Of a DNA stretch of 43,745 nt, positions 19,391-28,989 are shown in pieces (the first letter of the stretch is position 1; every line of letters begins with the position of its first letter). The notes below the pieces were generated by a model. The model was not told where the DNA came from. It ran no database searches and saw nothing but the letters and a program-made list of their open reading frames with translations. This DNA is from Sergeia podlipaevii. Lineage: Eukaryota > Euglenozoa > Kinetoplastea > Trypanosomatida > Trypanosomatidae. The stretch is from contig JASANZ010002084.1 of NCBI GenBank assembly GCA_030849805.1, positions 1-43,745 on the forward strand, written 5' to 3'. The translations under genes and the position numbers were made by a program.

Positions 19391-20956
19391 CTATAAAGCA
19401 ACTACCGTACGCAGCGATGGGACACGTGTATCGGCGGGGATGACACGCACCGCCTCGCCCTTTCCCACCACCCAGAGAGTATTTCTCTGACTCGCAACAA
19501 TTAGTTCGCCAGCATCAGATGGAACGATGGCAACCACGGTTGACTTCGCCGGCATTGACCAACTACAAAAATCCTTCGAGTAACTGACGCCGCATGAGTT
19601 ACCACGCGCAGCTGTAAAGCCCTCCATTCCGCTCGACACCGCACATACTAGTTGCTCACCTGGGCCTGAGCGTGAGAATGGAATGTAGTCAACGTTCGTA
19701 GCCACAGTGAATACAGTCACCTGGCTCCCTACCACACGAATGGCAAGATGCAAGATACATGAGTAGTCATAGGGAAGCACCTCTGCCCCAGTGCCAACTG
19801 CCAGAAAAGCACGGTGATAAACACCATCTGCTGTGGGAAGCCTTTCGAAAGAGCGCGCCGTGTCCACTACAATGTTGCTAATATCGCAACTGTAGCCGCA
19901 CGCATATTCATACGCAAGTGGCGTCTTATTGGCGTGTGATGCGGGTTCGTTGCTTCGCCTCGGTGCAGCTGGTGCCTCCACAAGAGTTTGCAGCAACTGC
20001 GAACTTGCGGGAAATAGTGGACGGAGGCAATGGCGCACTGCTGCGAGCGAATCCACGTCGCGCACGGAGCCTAGTTGATGCCTAAATGAAAGAAAGTCAT
20101 CACCACTATTAAAGGATAGGTGAAGAAGACCTGACTCGGCAACGACAATGTCCATAGCACCAGTGCTACTATTCACCAAGGCCGAGACCACTTTAAGCAG
20201 GCATATACCTCCAGCGCACGTGAAGATAACGCGCGGTGTGCCGAGAGTGACAGAGACAAACACAGACGCAGTGATGGGTACAAGTGCCACTTTATGCAAG
20301 CTAGCCACAAGCACACAACTGTCGCTAAGCACAGCAACACGCTCTGGCTCTGCTTCAAGGCAAGACACAAGGTGGTTAGAGGCGGTAGTAAATGATACTC
20401 CCCGATCGACGGACACGGCAAAAAAGCCACCCTTGCCACACATAGCCACACAATCCCCGCGGGTACTTATGGATGTAATGGTGTTCTGAGATGTACGCGA
20501 CACAGAGGCTTCTTCTCCGTCTGGCTCTTCACATGAAGAAAGCAACTTTGTAATAGACCCGAGATCACCGTCTGCTGCATCAGCGGAAGATGTGGGGCAC
20601 GCAAGAGAAAGTCCACCACTTTCCTCAGTATCTTGGCGAGTAAATATGCGCTTCCACGTGACTCCACAGTCAGGACTTCTCAAAACTACTCCGTTAATGC
20701 CAAGCGCAAATAAGAAACGTGGAGTGACATGCGGGAACGAAAAATGTAAAGAAGTCAACAGTGACGGAAGAGAGAGCTTGCTCCAATCACTACCTCCTTC
20801 AGCATCCACCCCATCACTTCCTCTGCCCTCCGACGCAGTGCGACCGCTAGCAATTATGTTTCGACTTTTTAGTGCATAAAATACGAGCGCGATCCGCTCA
20901 GCGCTGCTCTCCGATGAGCGGCGCAACACCGCGGAAATCTCTGCTGTCTTTGACAT
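19391..20956 (-). CDS. Asp-box (BNR) beta-propeller-like protein, function unknown
   Basis: The start at 20956 gives 521 residues. The upstream extension to 21088 is a Phe/Leu/Ile run encoded by a pyrimidine tract and is rejected. Three Asp-box-type motifs (S-x-D/N-x-G-x-[TSD]-[WF]) are visible. S94-W101 and S182-F189 are good matches and S281-F288 is weaker; each sits in a beta-rich context. Such motifs mark sialidase, sortilin/VPS10 and Ycf48-like propellers. The sialidase catalytic Arg triad and FRIP motif are not apparent, so trans-sialidase activity is not supported. There is no clear signal peptide or membrane helix, which suggests a cytosolic or organellar protein. Homology to the VPS10/sortilin propeller is a possibility that a profile search could test. 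Confidence 0.78.
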   Translation of the reverse strand: MSKTAEISAVLRRSSESSAERIALVFYALKSRNIIASGRTASEGRGSDGVDAEGGSDWSKLSLPSLLTSLHFSFPHVTPRFLFALGINGVVLRSPDCGVTWKRIFTRQDTEESGGLSLACPTSSADAADGDLGSITKLLSSCEEPDGEEASVSRTSQNTITSISTRGDCVAMCGKGGFFAVSVDRGVSFTTASNHLVSCLEAEPERVAVLSDSCVLVASLHKVALVPITASVFVSVTLGTPRVIFTCAGGICLLKVVSALVNSSTGAMDIVVAESGLLHLSFNSGDDFLSFRHQLGSVRDVDSLAAVRHCLRPLFPASSQLLQTLVEAPAAPRRSNEPASHANKTPLAYEYACGYSCDISNIVVDTARSFERLPTADGVYHRAFLAVGTGAEVLPYDYSCILHLAIRVVGSQVTVFTVATNVDYIPFSRSGPGEQLVCAVSSGMEGFTAARGNSCGVSYSKDFCSWSMPAKSTVVAIVPSDAGELIVASQRNTLWVVGKGEAVRVIPADTRVPSLRTVVAL

Positions 20957-21229
20957 TACTTTAATCAATATTAAGATGATGAAAAAGAAAAAAAAAGGCA
21001 AAAAAATCAAAAAGAGGGGAAACGTGGAGAAGAAAGAGATGGCGGGTGATACAATGCAGTAACAACTATGAAGCGTGAATAGCCTCACATCGACGAATGT
21101 CTACGCGACTACCAGTGCTGACAAATAGTTAACTTTTTAAGCAATAAATATAATTTTGATTGAAAGAGAACTATCAAAGCGGCTACAAACAAGTGAAGGA
21201 AAAAAAAAACAAATAGCAAAAAATGGCGC

Positions 21230-21919
21230 CTAAAATGCAAAAAAGGCAAGAAAAACAAGAATAAATATCAGCACCACAATGGTGCACACCTTCCCTTTGT
21301 TTGACATGCTTGCAAGTAGCTTGTCAACCTTTTCATTCGCCGCACGCAGTCGAACCTGTACACCAGATATGTCACGCTCCACGTCAGTAAGAATGACTTC
21401 TTGTGTGGCAAGTTCTTCATTGATAGCGCCGCCAGTTTCCCTCAACTCTTGAAGACCGTAAGTAAGTCTGTCTATTACTTCGTCCTGCATCTGTGACTCC
21501 TGTTCCTGTGCCAATTGTTGGCTCATGATATACTCATCTGGACCCGTAGCGCTGCTCTCGTTGGCCGTTGGAAAAGCAGCCCGCACGCCCGACATGTGCT
21601 TTGATGACAGTTTGTTTGAGAACTGGATCATGTTTTGCACTTCCGCTTCCAGGGAACGCAGTGTATTCTGCCTATCTAGAACTTCATTGGCCGAGAAGGT
21701 CCTGCCGTGTACTTTGCCGCCACGCTGCTCCAACACACGCAGCATCTCCTTCAGCATCTCTAGCATTTCCTCAGCAGCTGTGCGTACGTCAGTGAGAGCG
21801 CTCATCTTTTCAGATGTGACCACACCACTACTGTTTGTCTCCTGCTCAAGAAGCTTTGCTTTTACAATCAGCTGGCGTAGCTCCTCCACCGATTCGTTAA
21901 ATGGATCTATCTCAGACAT
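21230..21919 (-). CDS. Qc-type SNARE (syntaxin 6/8/SYP5-like)
   Basis: This 229-residue protein has typical SNARE architecture. An N-terminal helical bundle (about 5-105) is followed by a single SNARE coiled coil (about 145-205). A C-terminal membrane anchor (about 211-229) ends at the last residue, with no lumenal tail. The heptad region includes INEELATQEVIL, placing Q173 at the ionic zero layer, in the same context as the Qc-SNARE motif of syntaxin 6. It should act in endosomal or Golgi membrane fusion together with Qa, Qb and R partners encoded elsewhere. The start MSEIDPFNES is the first Met and resembles the N-terminus of syntaxin 6-like proteins (DPF). Confidence 0.88.
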   Translation of the reverse strand: MSEIDPFNESVEELRQLIVKAKLLEQETNSSGVVTSEKMSALTDVRTAAEEMLEMLKEMLRVLEQRGGKVHGRTFSANEVLDRQNTLRSLEAEVQNMIQFSNKLSSKHMSGVRAAFPTANESSATGPDEYIMSQQLAQEQESQMQDEVIDRLTYGLQELRETGGAINEELATQEVILTDVERDISGVQVRLRAANEKVDKLLASMSNKGKVCTIVVLIFILVFLAFFAF

Positions 21920-22566
21920 TTGTTTCGTTCTTGACGACTACTAGGCTCAAGAAGAAGAAAAGGGGTAAGAATAAAAATGGAGAAGGCATATGTTTAAAGA
22001 AGAGTATAGATGCCACAAAGATTGTGTACAACAATAAACGAAAAGAAAAAACCGATAAGAGTGGCTTTACGCGAACCAAACTTGAACACACGATGCGCTC
22101 TTCAGAGAGTTAATAAGCTCTTTGTCCCATTCCGCGTAAAAGGAATGATGAAAGCCTCGGTTGTGAATGTGTTCTCTTTATTCTATTTTTTTTTTTTCAA
22201 AGACAATATAAAATTACCCTTTCTTTCAGCACTTTTTGCAGATCTACTAGTGGATTACTCATTGCTTTTATTGTTTTTCCGCAAAGTAGTCTAACTACAG
22301 TGTCGATATAGCAAAATAAAACAACAATAATATTATTAACAATACCATAAATATTTCTACTATAAGGTATTGGTTCGCGCAGCAAGCGCAAAATAAAGTA
22401 CAAAAAAAATGCAAATTCGGTAATTTTTTGAAGTCAAAGAAACACACTGACTTGTTAAGTAAAGGAACCGACAATATGCATTACAAGAAAAAAATATTGG
22501 GAACACAGCATCGCTCGCTCGCCGGCTGTCATCACAATACAAGATCACAAATACTGCAGAAGCTCC
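21920..22566. other. Intergenic spacer
   Basis: No supported gene. It is AT-rich, with a T run of about 13 at 22185-22197 and several short open frames made of Phe/Leu/Lys. It contains the SNARE leader and the 3' untranslated region of the first BAR-like gene. Confidence 0.5.
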
Positions 22567-23253
22567 CTAGAGCAATTTTAGAGAGGTGCCGTGGAGTGCA
22601 GTAAACTCGCTGTCCAGACCATTGTACAGTCCCTGGGAGCACTTGAAGAAATTGTCAATGCACGCAAGCACGGTCGAGGCCTTCTGTGAGAGGAGCTCAT
22701 CATGAGCACTCTTGTACTTTTCATCTTCCGTCTCGTAGCGTCCTTTGTAGTCATCTCGCTTGGCGATATTTGAGCTGTAACTCTTGGAAGTAGAAAGGTC
22801 CTTCCCCTTCTTTGCGTACTCGGCCTCCTTCTTCGACACATCCTCGCGGTACACGTCGTACTCAGAACGCATTTTGTTGCGCTCTGATTCGATCCGGGAG
22901 CACTGATCATAAAGAGTCTTCAAAGTGTTCATCCCGCCAACCACCTCGGAATCCATCGTTTTGCTGTACTCCGCATAGTAATCTCCTGTGATTCGATCGT
23001 AGCTTGCGGAAAATGCTTGAGCCAAGTCGCGAATTTGAGCGTTCGTATCGCTGTCATCGGTCAGCTTATCAAACGCCTTGTTCACTTGCCCAAGAGCCTC
23101 CATGGCTGACTTCATGGATGCCTGAACTTTGGTCATTGCCGACTTGTAAGTGTGGATGGCGTCACTCAACTCCTTGAGGCTAGCCTTGCGCCGCTCGTAA
23201 TCCTCATCGTGCGTCTTGGGTGCGAGGTTCAATGTTGCCTTGATTTTGTTCAT
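22567..23253 (-). CDS. BAR-like coiled-coil protein, type A, copy 1
   Basis: The start at 23253 (MNKIKATLNL) gives 228 residues. The longer frame to 23436 adds a pyrimidine-encoded leader and is not shared with copy 2. The protein is almost entirely helical and charged, with three long amphipathic segments (about 20-75, 85-150 and 150-225). It contains MTKVQASMKSAMEALGQV, KMRSEYDVYREDVSKKEAEY and an STSKSYSSN-AKRD block, and ends in a helix with CIDNFFKCSQGLYNGLDSEF. Length and pattern fit a BAR/amphiphysin-type dimer that senses or bends membranes, here inferred from architecture. It belongs to a four-member cluster and is closely related to the copy ending at 24041. Stretches of near-identical DNA between the two suggest recent duplication or gene conversion. 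Confidence 0.82.
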   Translation of the reverse strand: MNKIKATLNLAPKTHDEDYERRKASLKELSDAIHTYKSAMTKVQASMKSAMEALGQVNKAFDKLTDDSDTNAQIRDLAQAFSASYDRITGDYYAEYSKTMDSEVVGGMNTLKTLYDQCSRIESERNKMRSEYDVYREDVSKKEAEYAKKGKDLSTSKSYSSNIAKRDDYKGRYETEDEKYKSAHDELLSQKASTVLACIDNFFKCSQGLYNGLDSEFTALHGTSLKLL

Positions 23254-24040
23254 GGCAGCCGTCCTTGTGGGGGGAGGGGGACCTGGTATAGTAGAAAGTA
23301 TAGTGGAAAAAAAGTAGGTAAACTGCTTGTGCTTTAGTTGATAGCAATCACTTAAAAGAAGAAAAAAGGAAATAGTGAGGAATGAAGAAGTGCTGATAAA
23401 TCGCACGTATGGAGGTACGACAAAGGGCAAAAACAAAAATCAAGATAGTTAGTTATATGAGGTAGCCAACCAAAAAAAAGTTCAGTACTGAAGAAAAGAA
23501 CCAACAAAGACCTATTTTTTAAAAAAGTAACAATAATAAAGAAAATGAGTTCTTAAGCAGCTCACAATGTGCTATAGCACTGACTTTTGTAGACTACAAG
23601 CTGGCCTTTTCTATCGAATAGCATATCCTCTTCGGCGCTTCCCATAGTCATTGCTGTCGCTTCGTCCTTCATTGCGTTCCCATTAAAAAAACAAAAACTA
23701 GCCAAATGATACTAGCAATTTGAAAACAAAGACTGATGTCGTACGCACATAAACGATTTAAAAAAGGAATTGTTTGATACGAATGAAGTGAATGAACGTA
23801 TATATATATAATCTTTGATATCATCCGCAGTACATAAAACCGTTTTCGTACTGCTGGATGTACATATAAATATATGCGGATATGTTCTACAGAGATCGCC
23901 ATTTCTATTGCGAAGCTCAAAAGATATATGCAGTTAATGTGGGTGTATTATGTTTTCATCAATATATATGTGGATAAAGTAAAAGTAAAAGATGAAAGTC
24001 CGATATACTGTGAACGCTTTGCACTTGCAGCACCGTGACA
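23254..24040. other. Spacer between BAR-like copies 1 and 2
   Basis: About 0.8 kb without a gene. It contains the leader of copy 1 (with purine-rich plus-strand tracts at 23353-23370), AT-rich sequence with TA repeats near 23800-23812, and the 3' untranslated region of copy 2. No extra family remnant was noticed. Confidence 0.5.
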
Positions 24041-24751
24041 TTACTTCGCAGCAACTCCATGAAGAGTAGCAAAGTCGCTTGACATGCTCTTGTATAGCTT
24101 TTGAGAGCAAACAAAAAAGCTGTTCATGCAAGCCGAGAGGGTGCTCACTTTCTTTCTGGTTAGCTCGTCATGGGTTTTCTTAAACTTTTCAGCCTGTGCT
24201 TCAAACTGCTTCTTGAATTCATCTCTCTTCTCCACAGAGGCAGTGTAATTCTTGGAAGTAGAAAGGTCCTTCCCCTTCTTTGCATAATCGGCCTCCTTTT
24301 TAGACACCTCCTCGCGGTACACATCGTACTCAGAACGCATTTTGCTGCGCTCGGTCTCAATGTCAATGCACTCTTCGTAGAGCGTCTTCAAGGTATTCAC
24401 TCCACCAATAACATCGGCATTCATGGATTTGTTATATTCGGCGTAGTATTCAGAGTCAAAACGATGGTACGTGTCTGAAAAGTTCTTGGCGACTGCCTGA
24501 AGCTTTACGTCTTCGTCACCACTGTTTGCCAGCTTGTCAAACGCCTTGTTCACCTGCCCAAGAGCCTCCATGGCTGACTTCATGGATGCCTGAACTTTGG
24601 TCATTGCCGCTTTATACGCGTGAACACCATCAACCAGGTCCTTTAAAGCCGCCTTGCGGTGCTCATAATCGTCATCATGCGTCTTGGGTGCGAGGTTCAA
24701 TGTTGCCTTAATTTTGTTCATTCCTTTATTCATTTCTTTGTTGAAGTCCAT
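24041..24751 (-). CDS. BAR-like coiled-coil protein, type A, copy 2
   Basis: This is a 236-residue protein starting MDFNKEMNKG. The second Met (M11) aligns with the start of copy 1, so the true start could be 24721. It shares with copy 1 the blocks NKIKATLNLAPKTHD, TKVQASMKSAMEALGQVNKA, KMRSEYDVYRE-VSKKEA and KKGKDLSTSK. The middle (about 80-120) and the C-terminal helix differ more. The predicted fold is the same three-helix, BAR-like dimer. The sharing is patchy at DNA level, with near-identical runs of tens of bases in otherwise diverged sequence. It lies in tandem with copy 1 and with the type B pair to the right. Confidence 0.82.
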   Translation of the reverse strand: MDFNKEMNKGMNKIKATLNLAPKTHDDDYEHRKAALKDLVDGVHAYKAAMTKVQASMKSAMEALGQVNKAFDKLANSGDEDVKLQAVAKNFSDTYHRFDSEYYAEYNKSMNADVIGGVNTLKTLYEECIDIETERSKMRSEYDVYREEVSKKEADYAKKGKDLSTSKNYTASVEKRDEFKKQFEAQAEKFKKTHDELTRKKVSTLSACMNSFFVCSQKLYKSMSSDFATLHGVAAK

Positions 24752-25537
24752 TGCGAACAGGAAGAGAAAGAAGCTTTAAAGAAAAAGTATGCCGGTGAGA
24801 TTTTTCTGTATGTGGACGGGGTAGCTGTAATATCCTGATCTTTTAAAAGGTACATGCACAAAACAGAATACAATTGAGCAAAAAAAGATTTGTGAGAAGT
24901 AGAATATAAAGAGGGGTTGAGTAGCAGATAATGGCAATAAAAGACATTTGCATGTGACAAGTCTAACACAAAGGCAGTAGTGCCAAAATGCACCTAGATC
25001 CATTCACAACAATCTCTCGCTTTCAAATTAGTTAAAAAAAAAAACAGTGGTTCCCAAAGATTCACAAGGTTGCGTACAACGATATGGGCCGCTGCACAGT
25101 TATTCACTTCCTCACACAAAAGTGGCTTAAATAAAGAAACAAAAATAGCTCTTTTAATCCGCCAAAGCACTGACGACATCTAAAGACACTAAAACTGCTT
25201 TTATCGTCGCAGTAATATAAAGGCACATTAAATAAACAAAAAAGAAAATCGCAACTTCTACATATACTACAACAAGGTCGAATATGCGAAGAAAATATGT
25301 TATGCTTCGATTCAACTGCGCATCAAAAAAGAAACATCTCTCTGATCGCTATCAATGAACCTGAATATTAGAAAAAAAAAAAACGCGATCGTATATTCAA
25401 CACAAAAAGTACTACAATATATTAAAGTAGAATGGGATATGAAGGGAGACAACAAAAAAAAGGTTTCATGCACCTGCTTACATACTACATGCACGAAAAA
25501 GGGAATTATGTAATAGTTTCAACGATCTACTGCTTGG
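24752..25537. other. Spacer between BAR-like copy 2 and the frameshifted copy
   Basis: About 0.8 kb, AT-rich, with no supported gene. It has A runs at 25034-25043 and 25373-25382. A few short minus-strand open frames rich in Phe and Cys have no recognisable features. Confidence 0.5.
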
Positions 25538-26228
25538 CTAATTATCACTATTATTCTTGTTGAGCGCGTCTTCAAAAGCTTGAAACTCTTTTTCAAACGC
25601 AGAAAAATAGCCCAATAAAAAATGCGTAAATATGGCCATGATGACAACAAACCCTTCTTCACCTCAAATTCGGCAATAGTTTTGCAGTGACCTTTTTTCG
25701 CGCAGTCCAACTCCTTCTGCAGTGCATCACGCTTGGCGACCTCTTCAGAATAGCCCTCGTTGGCTTTGTAGTCCTTGTGCAACTCCCTGTACATCTGCAC
25801 CTTCTTATCCAGCATAGCAAAATGGTTATCATAGTAAATATTTGCCTTGTCACGAACTTTGTTGAGCTCCTTGCACACCTCAAGCTTCTTATGAAGATCG
25901 TCAAACTTGCATTCATCCAGGGCAGAACCGTAAGCAACGGCATTATTCTCATGAATCTTCGTTATTGCATCATTGAAGTCGGTGGTAATCTTCCTGAGAA
26001 CGCCGGAATCGTCCTTTGTCTCACCCATCTTGGCCATAACAGTGGATATAGCTTCCATTGCCACTGCGACCTGAAGAGAGGCAGCCTTCATCTTCTCGAG
26101 TGATCGGGTGTAATCATGAGTGGCGCCATGTACTGCATCATTTTCGTTTTCCTTCAAAATATGATCAGCGTTATCATCCTTTGGCGAAGGGCCAAGGGTG
26201 GCGCGGGTTTCCCTCAGCAGCTTTTCAT
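25538..26228 (-). pseudogene. BAR-like type B paralogue, frameshifted at both ends
   Basis: It aligns along its length with the intact type B gene at 26838-27527. The conserved ATG (26226-26228) is followed almost at once by a stop, because one base is missing in the second codon region. The family frame (KLLRETRATLG) resumes one base later. A second frame change near 25650-25656 leaves the family C-terminus, ending FSAFEKEFQAFEDAL, in another frame that stops at 25538. The only long open frame, 25519-26157, starts at an internal Met (MKENENDAVH) and ends in an unrelated hydrophobic tail. Either this is a decaying gene, or a shorter protein is made from the internal start, or the assembly has two indel errors. 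The upstream leader is still similar to that of the intact copy. Confidence 0.8.
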
Positions 26229-26837
26229 GGCTTTTGTGTTACAGATAAGTTGAGAGGCTGAGAAACTTCAAGAGTACTATTGTGCATAAATAGGGAGAGG
26301 AAGCGAAAGGATATCAACAAATTACAAAAGGAAAACATATTAGTACTACCTTCCCGTTTCATTTTGAACATAAACACAAAAGCTCCGTAAACAAATAATC
26401 CACATCAGCAAAAATCTTCAACAGTGATAATACCGTTATGGTGCTTCCTTTTTTAGAATGTATATATTTGTTTTTCAGCCTCAAAAGCCTTAAAACCATA
26501 GAACAAAGTAAATGATCCGAACGGGCGTCGTCAGATATGTATGAAACTCTACTATCCTTATTCTCCCTTCGCTGAAAACAACGATAGCATATATAACATG
26601 GTCGTCCCTTCTACAGTAGATATTCACAAATATAAAAATGAATGATATAGAAATTAAGCCCACAATGGAGGGTAAAAAGGAAAGAATAAAGTGCGCGCTT
26701 CTACGGCTTTACGTTTTTTTTATATAATCATTTGTCATGTTTTCTTTTTCTTTTCTTTTTTCTTTCGCGCATGCACATAAAAAGTAATAATAATAATAAT
26801 AATAATGCTTAAATAAAGAAGAGTACTTCATCAAACA
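26229..26837. other. Spacer between type B copies
   Basis: About 0.6 kb without a gene. The first 40 or so bases beyond the pseudogene ATG resemble the leader of the intact type B copy. A TAA-type trinucleotide repeat lies at about 26785-26806 in the 3' untranslated region of the intact copy, next to a T/C-rich run at 26740-26765. Confidence 0.55.
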
Positions 26838-27527
26838 CTAATTCTTGATGTTGTCGAGACCGCCCGAAAAGGCGCGCACCTCCTTGTCCATCGAAGAAAA
26901 GTATTCAGAAGTGGACTTGGTGAGCTTCTTCATGACGATAAAGAACTCACTCTTCTTCTCAGCTTCAAGCTCAACAAAGGAAGCCTTACACTTCTTTTCG
27001 GCAGCGTTAAGCTCCTTCTCAAGAACATCACGCTTGGCAACCTCTTCGTCATAGCTCTTGTTAGTCGTGTAGTCCTTGCGGAGCTTCTTGTACATGTCCA
27101 CCTTCCGCTCCAGTCCGTCACGATTGCTGTTGTACTCAATCTTTGCCTTGTCGCGGGCTTTGTTGAGCTCCTTGCACTCCCCAAGCTTCTTATGAAGATC
27201 GTCAAACTTGCACTCATCCAGGGCAGAACCGTAAGATGCAGCATTCTCTTCATGAATCCTCGCCATAGCTTCACTGAAGTCGGCAGTGATCTTCCTGAGG
27301 TTGTCAGAGTCGTCTTTTGTCTCGCCCATCTTGGCCACAGCCTTGGAAAGACCTTCCATTGCCACTGCGACCTGAAGAGAGGCGGCCTTCATCTTTTCGA
27401 GTGATCGTGTGTATTGGTGCAGCGCTTCATTCACTGCCTTGACTTCGTTATCCTTCGCAGCGTTGGCAGTATCGTCCTTGGATGTAATGCCGAGGGTAGC
27501 ACGGGTGTCCAACAAGAACTTCTTCAT
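26838..27527 (-). CDS. BAR-like coiled-coil protein, type B, intact copy
   Basis: The start at 27527 (MKKFLLDTRATLGI) gives 229 residues. The frame extends to 27605, but the extra codons show no family similarity and the frameshifted copy has its ATG at the same place. The protein is highly charged and helical. It contains YTRSLEKMKAASLQVAVAME, a CKFDDLHKKL block, VDMYKKLRKDYTTNKSYDEE-VAKRD and a C-terminal helix ending FSGGLDNIKN. The KSY....AKRD region and the overall spacing of helices match type A, so all four genes descend from one ancestor. A BAR-like membrane-curving or cytoskeleton-linked role is inferred from architecture only. Confidence 0.83.
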   Translation of the reverse strand: MKKFLLDTRATLGITSKDDTANAAKDNEVKAVNEALHQYTRSLEKMKAASLQVAVAMEGLSKAVAKMGETKDDSDNLRKITADFSEAMARIHEENAASYGSALDECKFDDLHKKLGECKELNKARDKAKIEYNSNRDGLERKVDMYKKLRKDYTTNKSYDEEVAKRDVLEKELNAAEKKCKASFVELEAEKKSEFFIVMKKLTKSTSEYFSSMDKEVRAFSGGLDNIKN

Positions 27528-27800
27528 GGCTTTTGTGTTAAGGGTAAGCTGAAAGGCTGAATGACTTAGAGAGTATTCGTTGTGGGGGTTTTCAATACAA
27601 AACAAGGAAAATCATATATAGAGAAACAAATGAACAGTAATTACACAAAACAATCGCACCAATGAATAAAGCGAACTAAGGAAAGTAAGGTATAAATACA
27701 TTTTGTTTGTTTTTTAAATATAACCCCAAATAGGTGGAGGACATGGCTCCAAGTAGCAACATAATCTGCTTCTCTTTATCAGTGGCAATAAAAAGGTAGG

Positions 27801-28562
27801 TTAATGTAAAAAGCGTCCAATAACTTTACTCCACGCATGCATTTCCTGATCGGCAACACGATAAGCGGCGTCTTCCACAAATAGTGCCACATCATCGTCA
27901 ACACCATAGAGTTTCAACAACTGAGCTATGTCGTTGGCAAGCGTGGGATTCAGTGTGTGAACTGGCATATGACCAAATTTTGAAAAATGTGAAATAGAGT
28001 AATTCATTGAAGCATCAAAAGGTCTTGAGGCGGCCTGACGTGGACTCCACAGAGGGCAAGAAAGGGGTGCCCTCTTTACCACTAAATCAGCCAAAAACGA
28101 TTGAGTAATGGAAGGACCCTGATACACAGCTTGCGATTCTACTGCATTAAGGTCCTCTGCTTGTAAATGGGGCATGGCATGAAAGCATACACTGTCGATA
28201 ACAAGTTGTCCTAAAAGTGTATGGCAGCTCGCTTGAACAGCTAAAGGAAATGCATGCCCAAAGACAGAGATGTTGCACATAAAGTATATTGCTTTACTTC
28301 CATTTTCAATCCTCTCTGCCTTCACCCTTCGCGCTCCGTTCCTTGCTTTTCCATAGCCAATGTGCCTACTGTTGCGCGACGCAGAAACGTCACAATCAAC
28401 ACGCAATGCTGCCCCATTTACGTCACCAGAGAGCAAAAAGTGTCCCGTCCCAAGCATTTGGCTAAACCTTAAGCCATGTGGCGGTGCCTTTACACTCTGT
28501 TTGACAGCAAAACTAACTGCCGTCGTGTGTGCTAAACAGTACCTTGTGGAAGTACTCAACAT
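27801..28562 (-). CDS. Divergent MAM33/p32 (gC1qBP)-family mitochondrial protein
   Basis: This 253-residue protein has a basic, Ser/Thr-rich leader of about 25-35 residues that fits mitochondrial import. The C-terminal helix region (about 210-253: LLKLYGVDDDVALFVEDAAYRVADQEM...WSKVIGRFL) resembles the conserved end of the MAM33/p32 family, where an Arg/His-Gly-Ile/Val-Asp turn is followed by an F(I/V).D...K..EY..WL pattern. The middle is beta-rich, with VDCDVSAS and a FMCNISVFG strand, as in the p32 doughnut fold. Family members bind RNA or act in mitochondrial translation; kinetoplastids have several, including p22. The assignment rests on the C-terminus and overall layout, so it is moderate. 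Confidence 0.72.
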   Translation of the reverse strand: MLSTSTRYCLAHTTAVSFAVKQSVKAPPHGLRFSQMLGTGHFLLSGDVNGAALRVDCDVSASRNSRHIGYGKARNGARRVKAERIENGSKAIYFMCNISVFGHAFPLAVQASCHTLLGQLVIDSVCFHAMPHLQAEDLNAVESQAVYQGPSITQSFLADLVVKRAPLSCPLWSPRQAASRPFDASMNYSISHFSKFGHMPVHTLNPTLANDIAQLLKLYGVDDDVALFVEDAAYRVADQEMHAWSKVIGRFLH

Positions 28563-28989
28563 GTGTGCAGATACTTATTCTTATGTATGCCAGTGCTGCT
28601 TTTCGTGCATGGGAGACTGATAATGCACATGTATTGATATGTAAAACGTGAACAATCACAAAAAGAAAAAAGAGAACATAAAAAAGGGTCAAAGCAATAT
28701 TTATAGCCAGTTGCATACAAAACGAGCATCAAAATTCAATTTACTCGCGAATAAGGTACACAAAATAATTAATTCTCCTTCTTTTCAAGCGTTTTAATAC
28801 ACCACGTTGCTCTCACGTCATGCATGCGCTCAGCATGCATTGAAATAGCTTGTACTTGCTAATGAGTAGAGGCGCCATATCCACCCTCACTGTTTTTGTA
28901 TAGTCAAACATGCCACATATAAGGAAACTTGAAAATCTCAATGGAGCTGAAAACAATCTGCAAAGGGAGTTGTACGCCATCTGTTCAAC
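28563..28989. other. Intergenic spacer
   Basis: No gene seen. It is the leader of the MAM33-like gene and the 3' untranslated region of RBX1, with no distinctive repeat beyond two neighbouring GCATGC-type palindromic words near 28822-28841. Confidence 0.5.
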
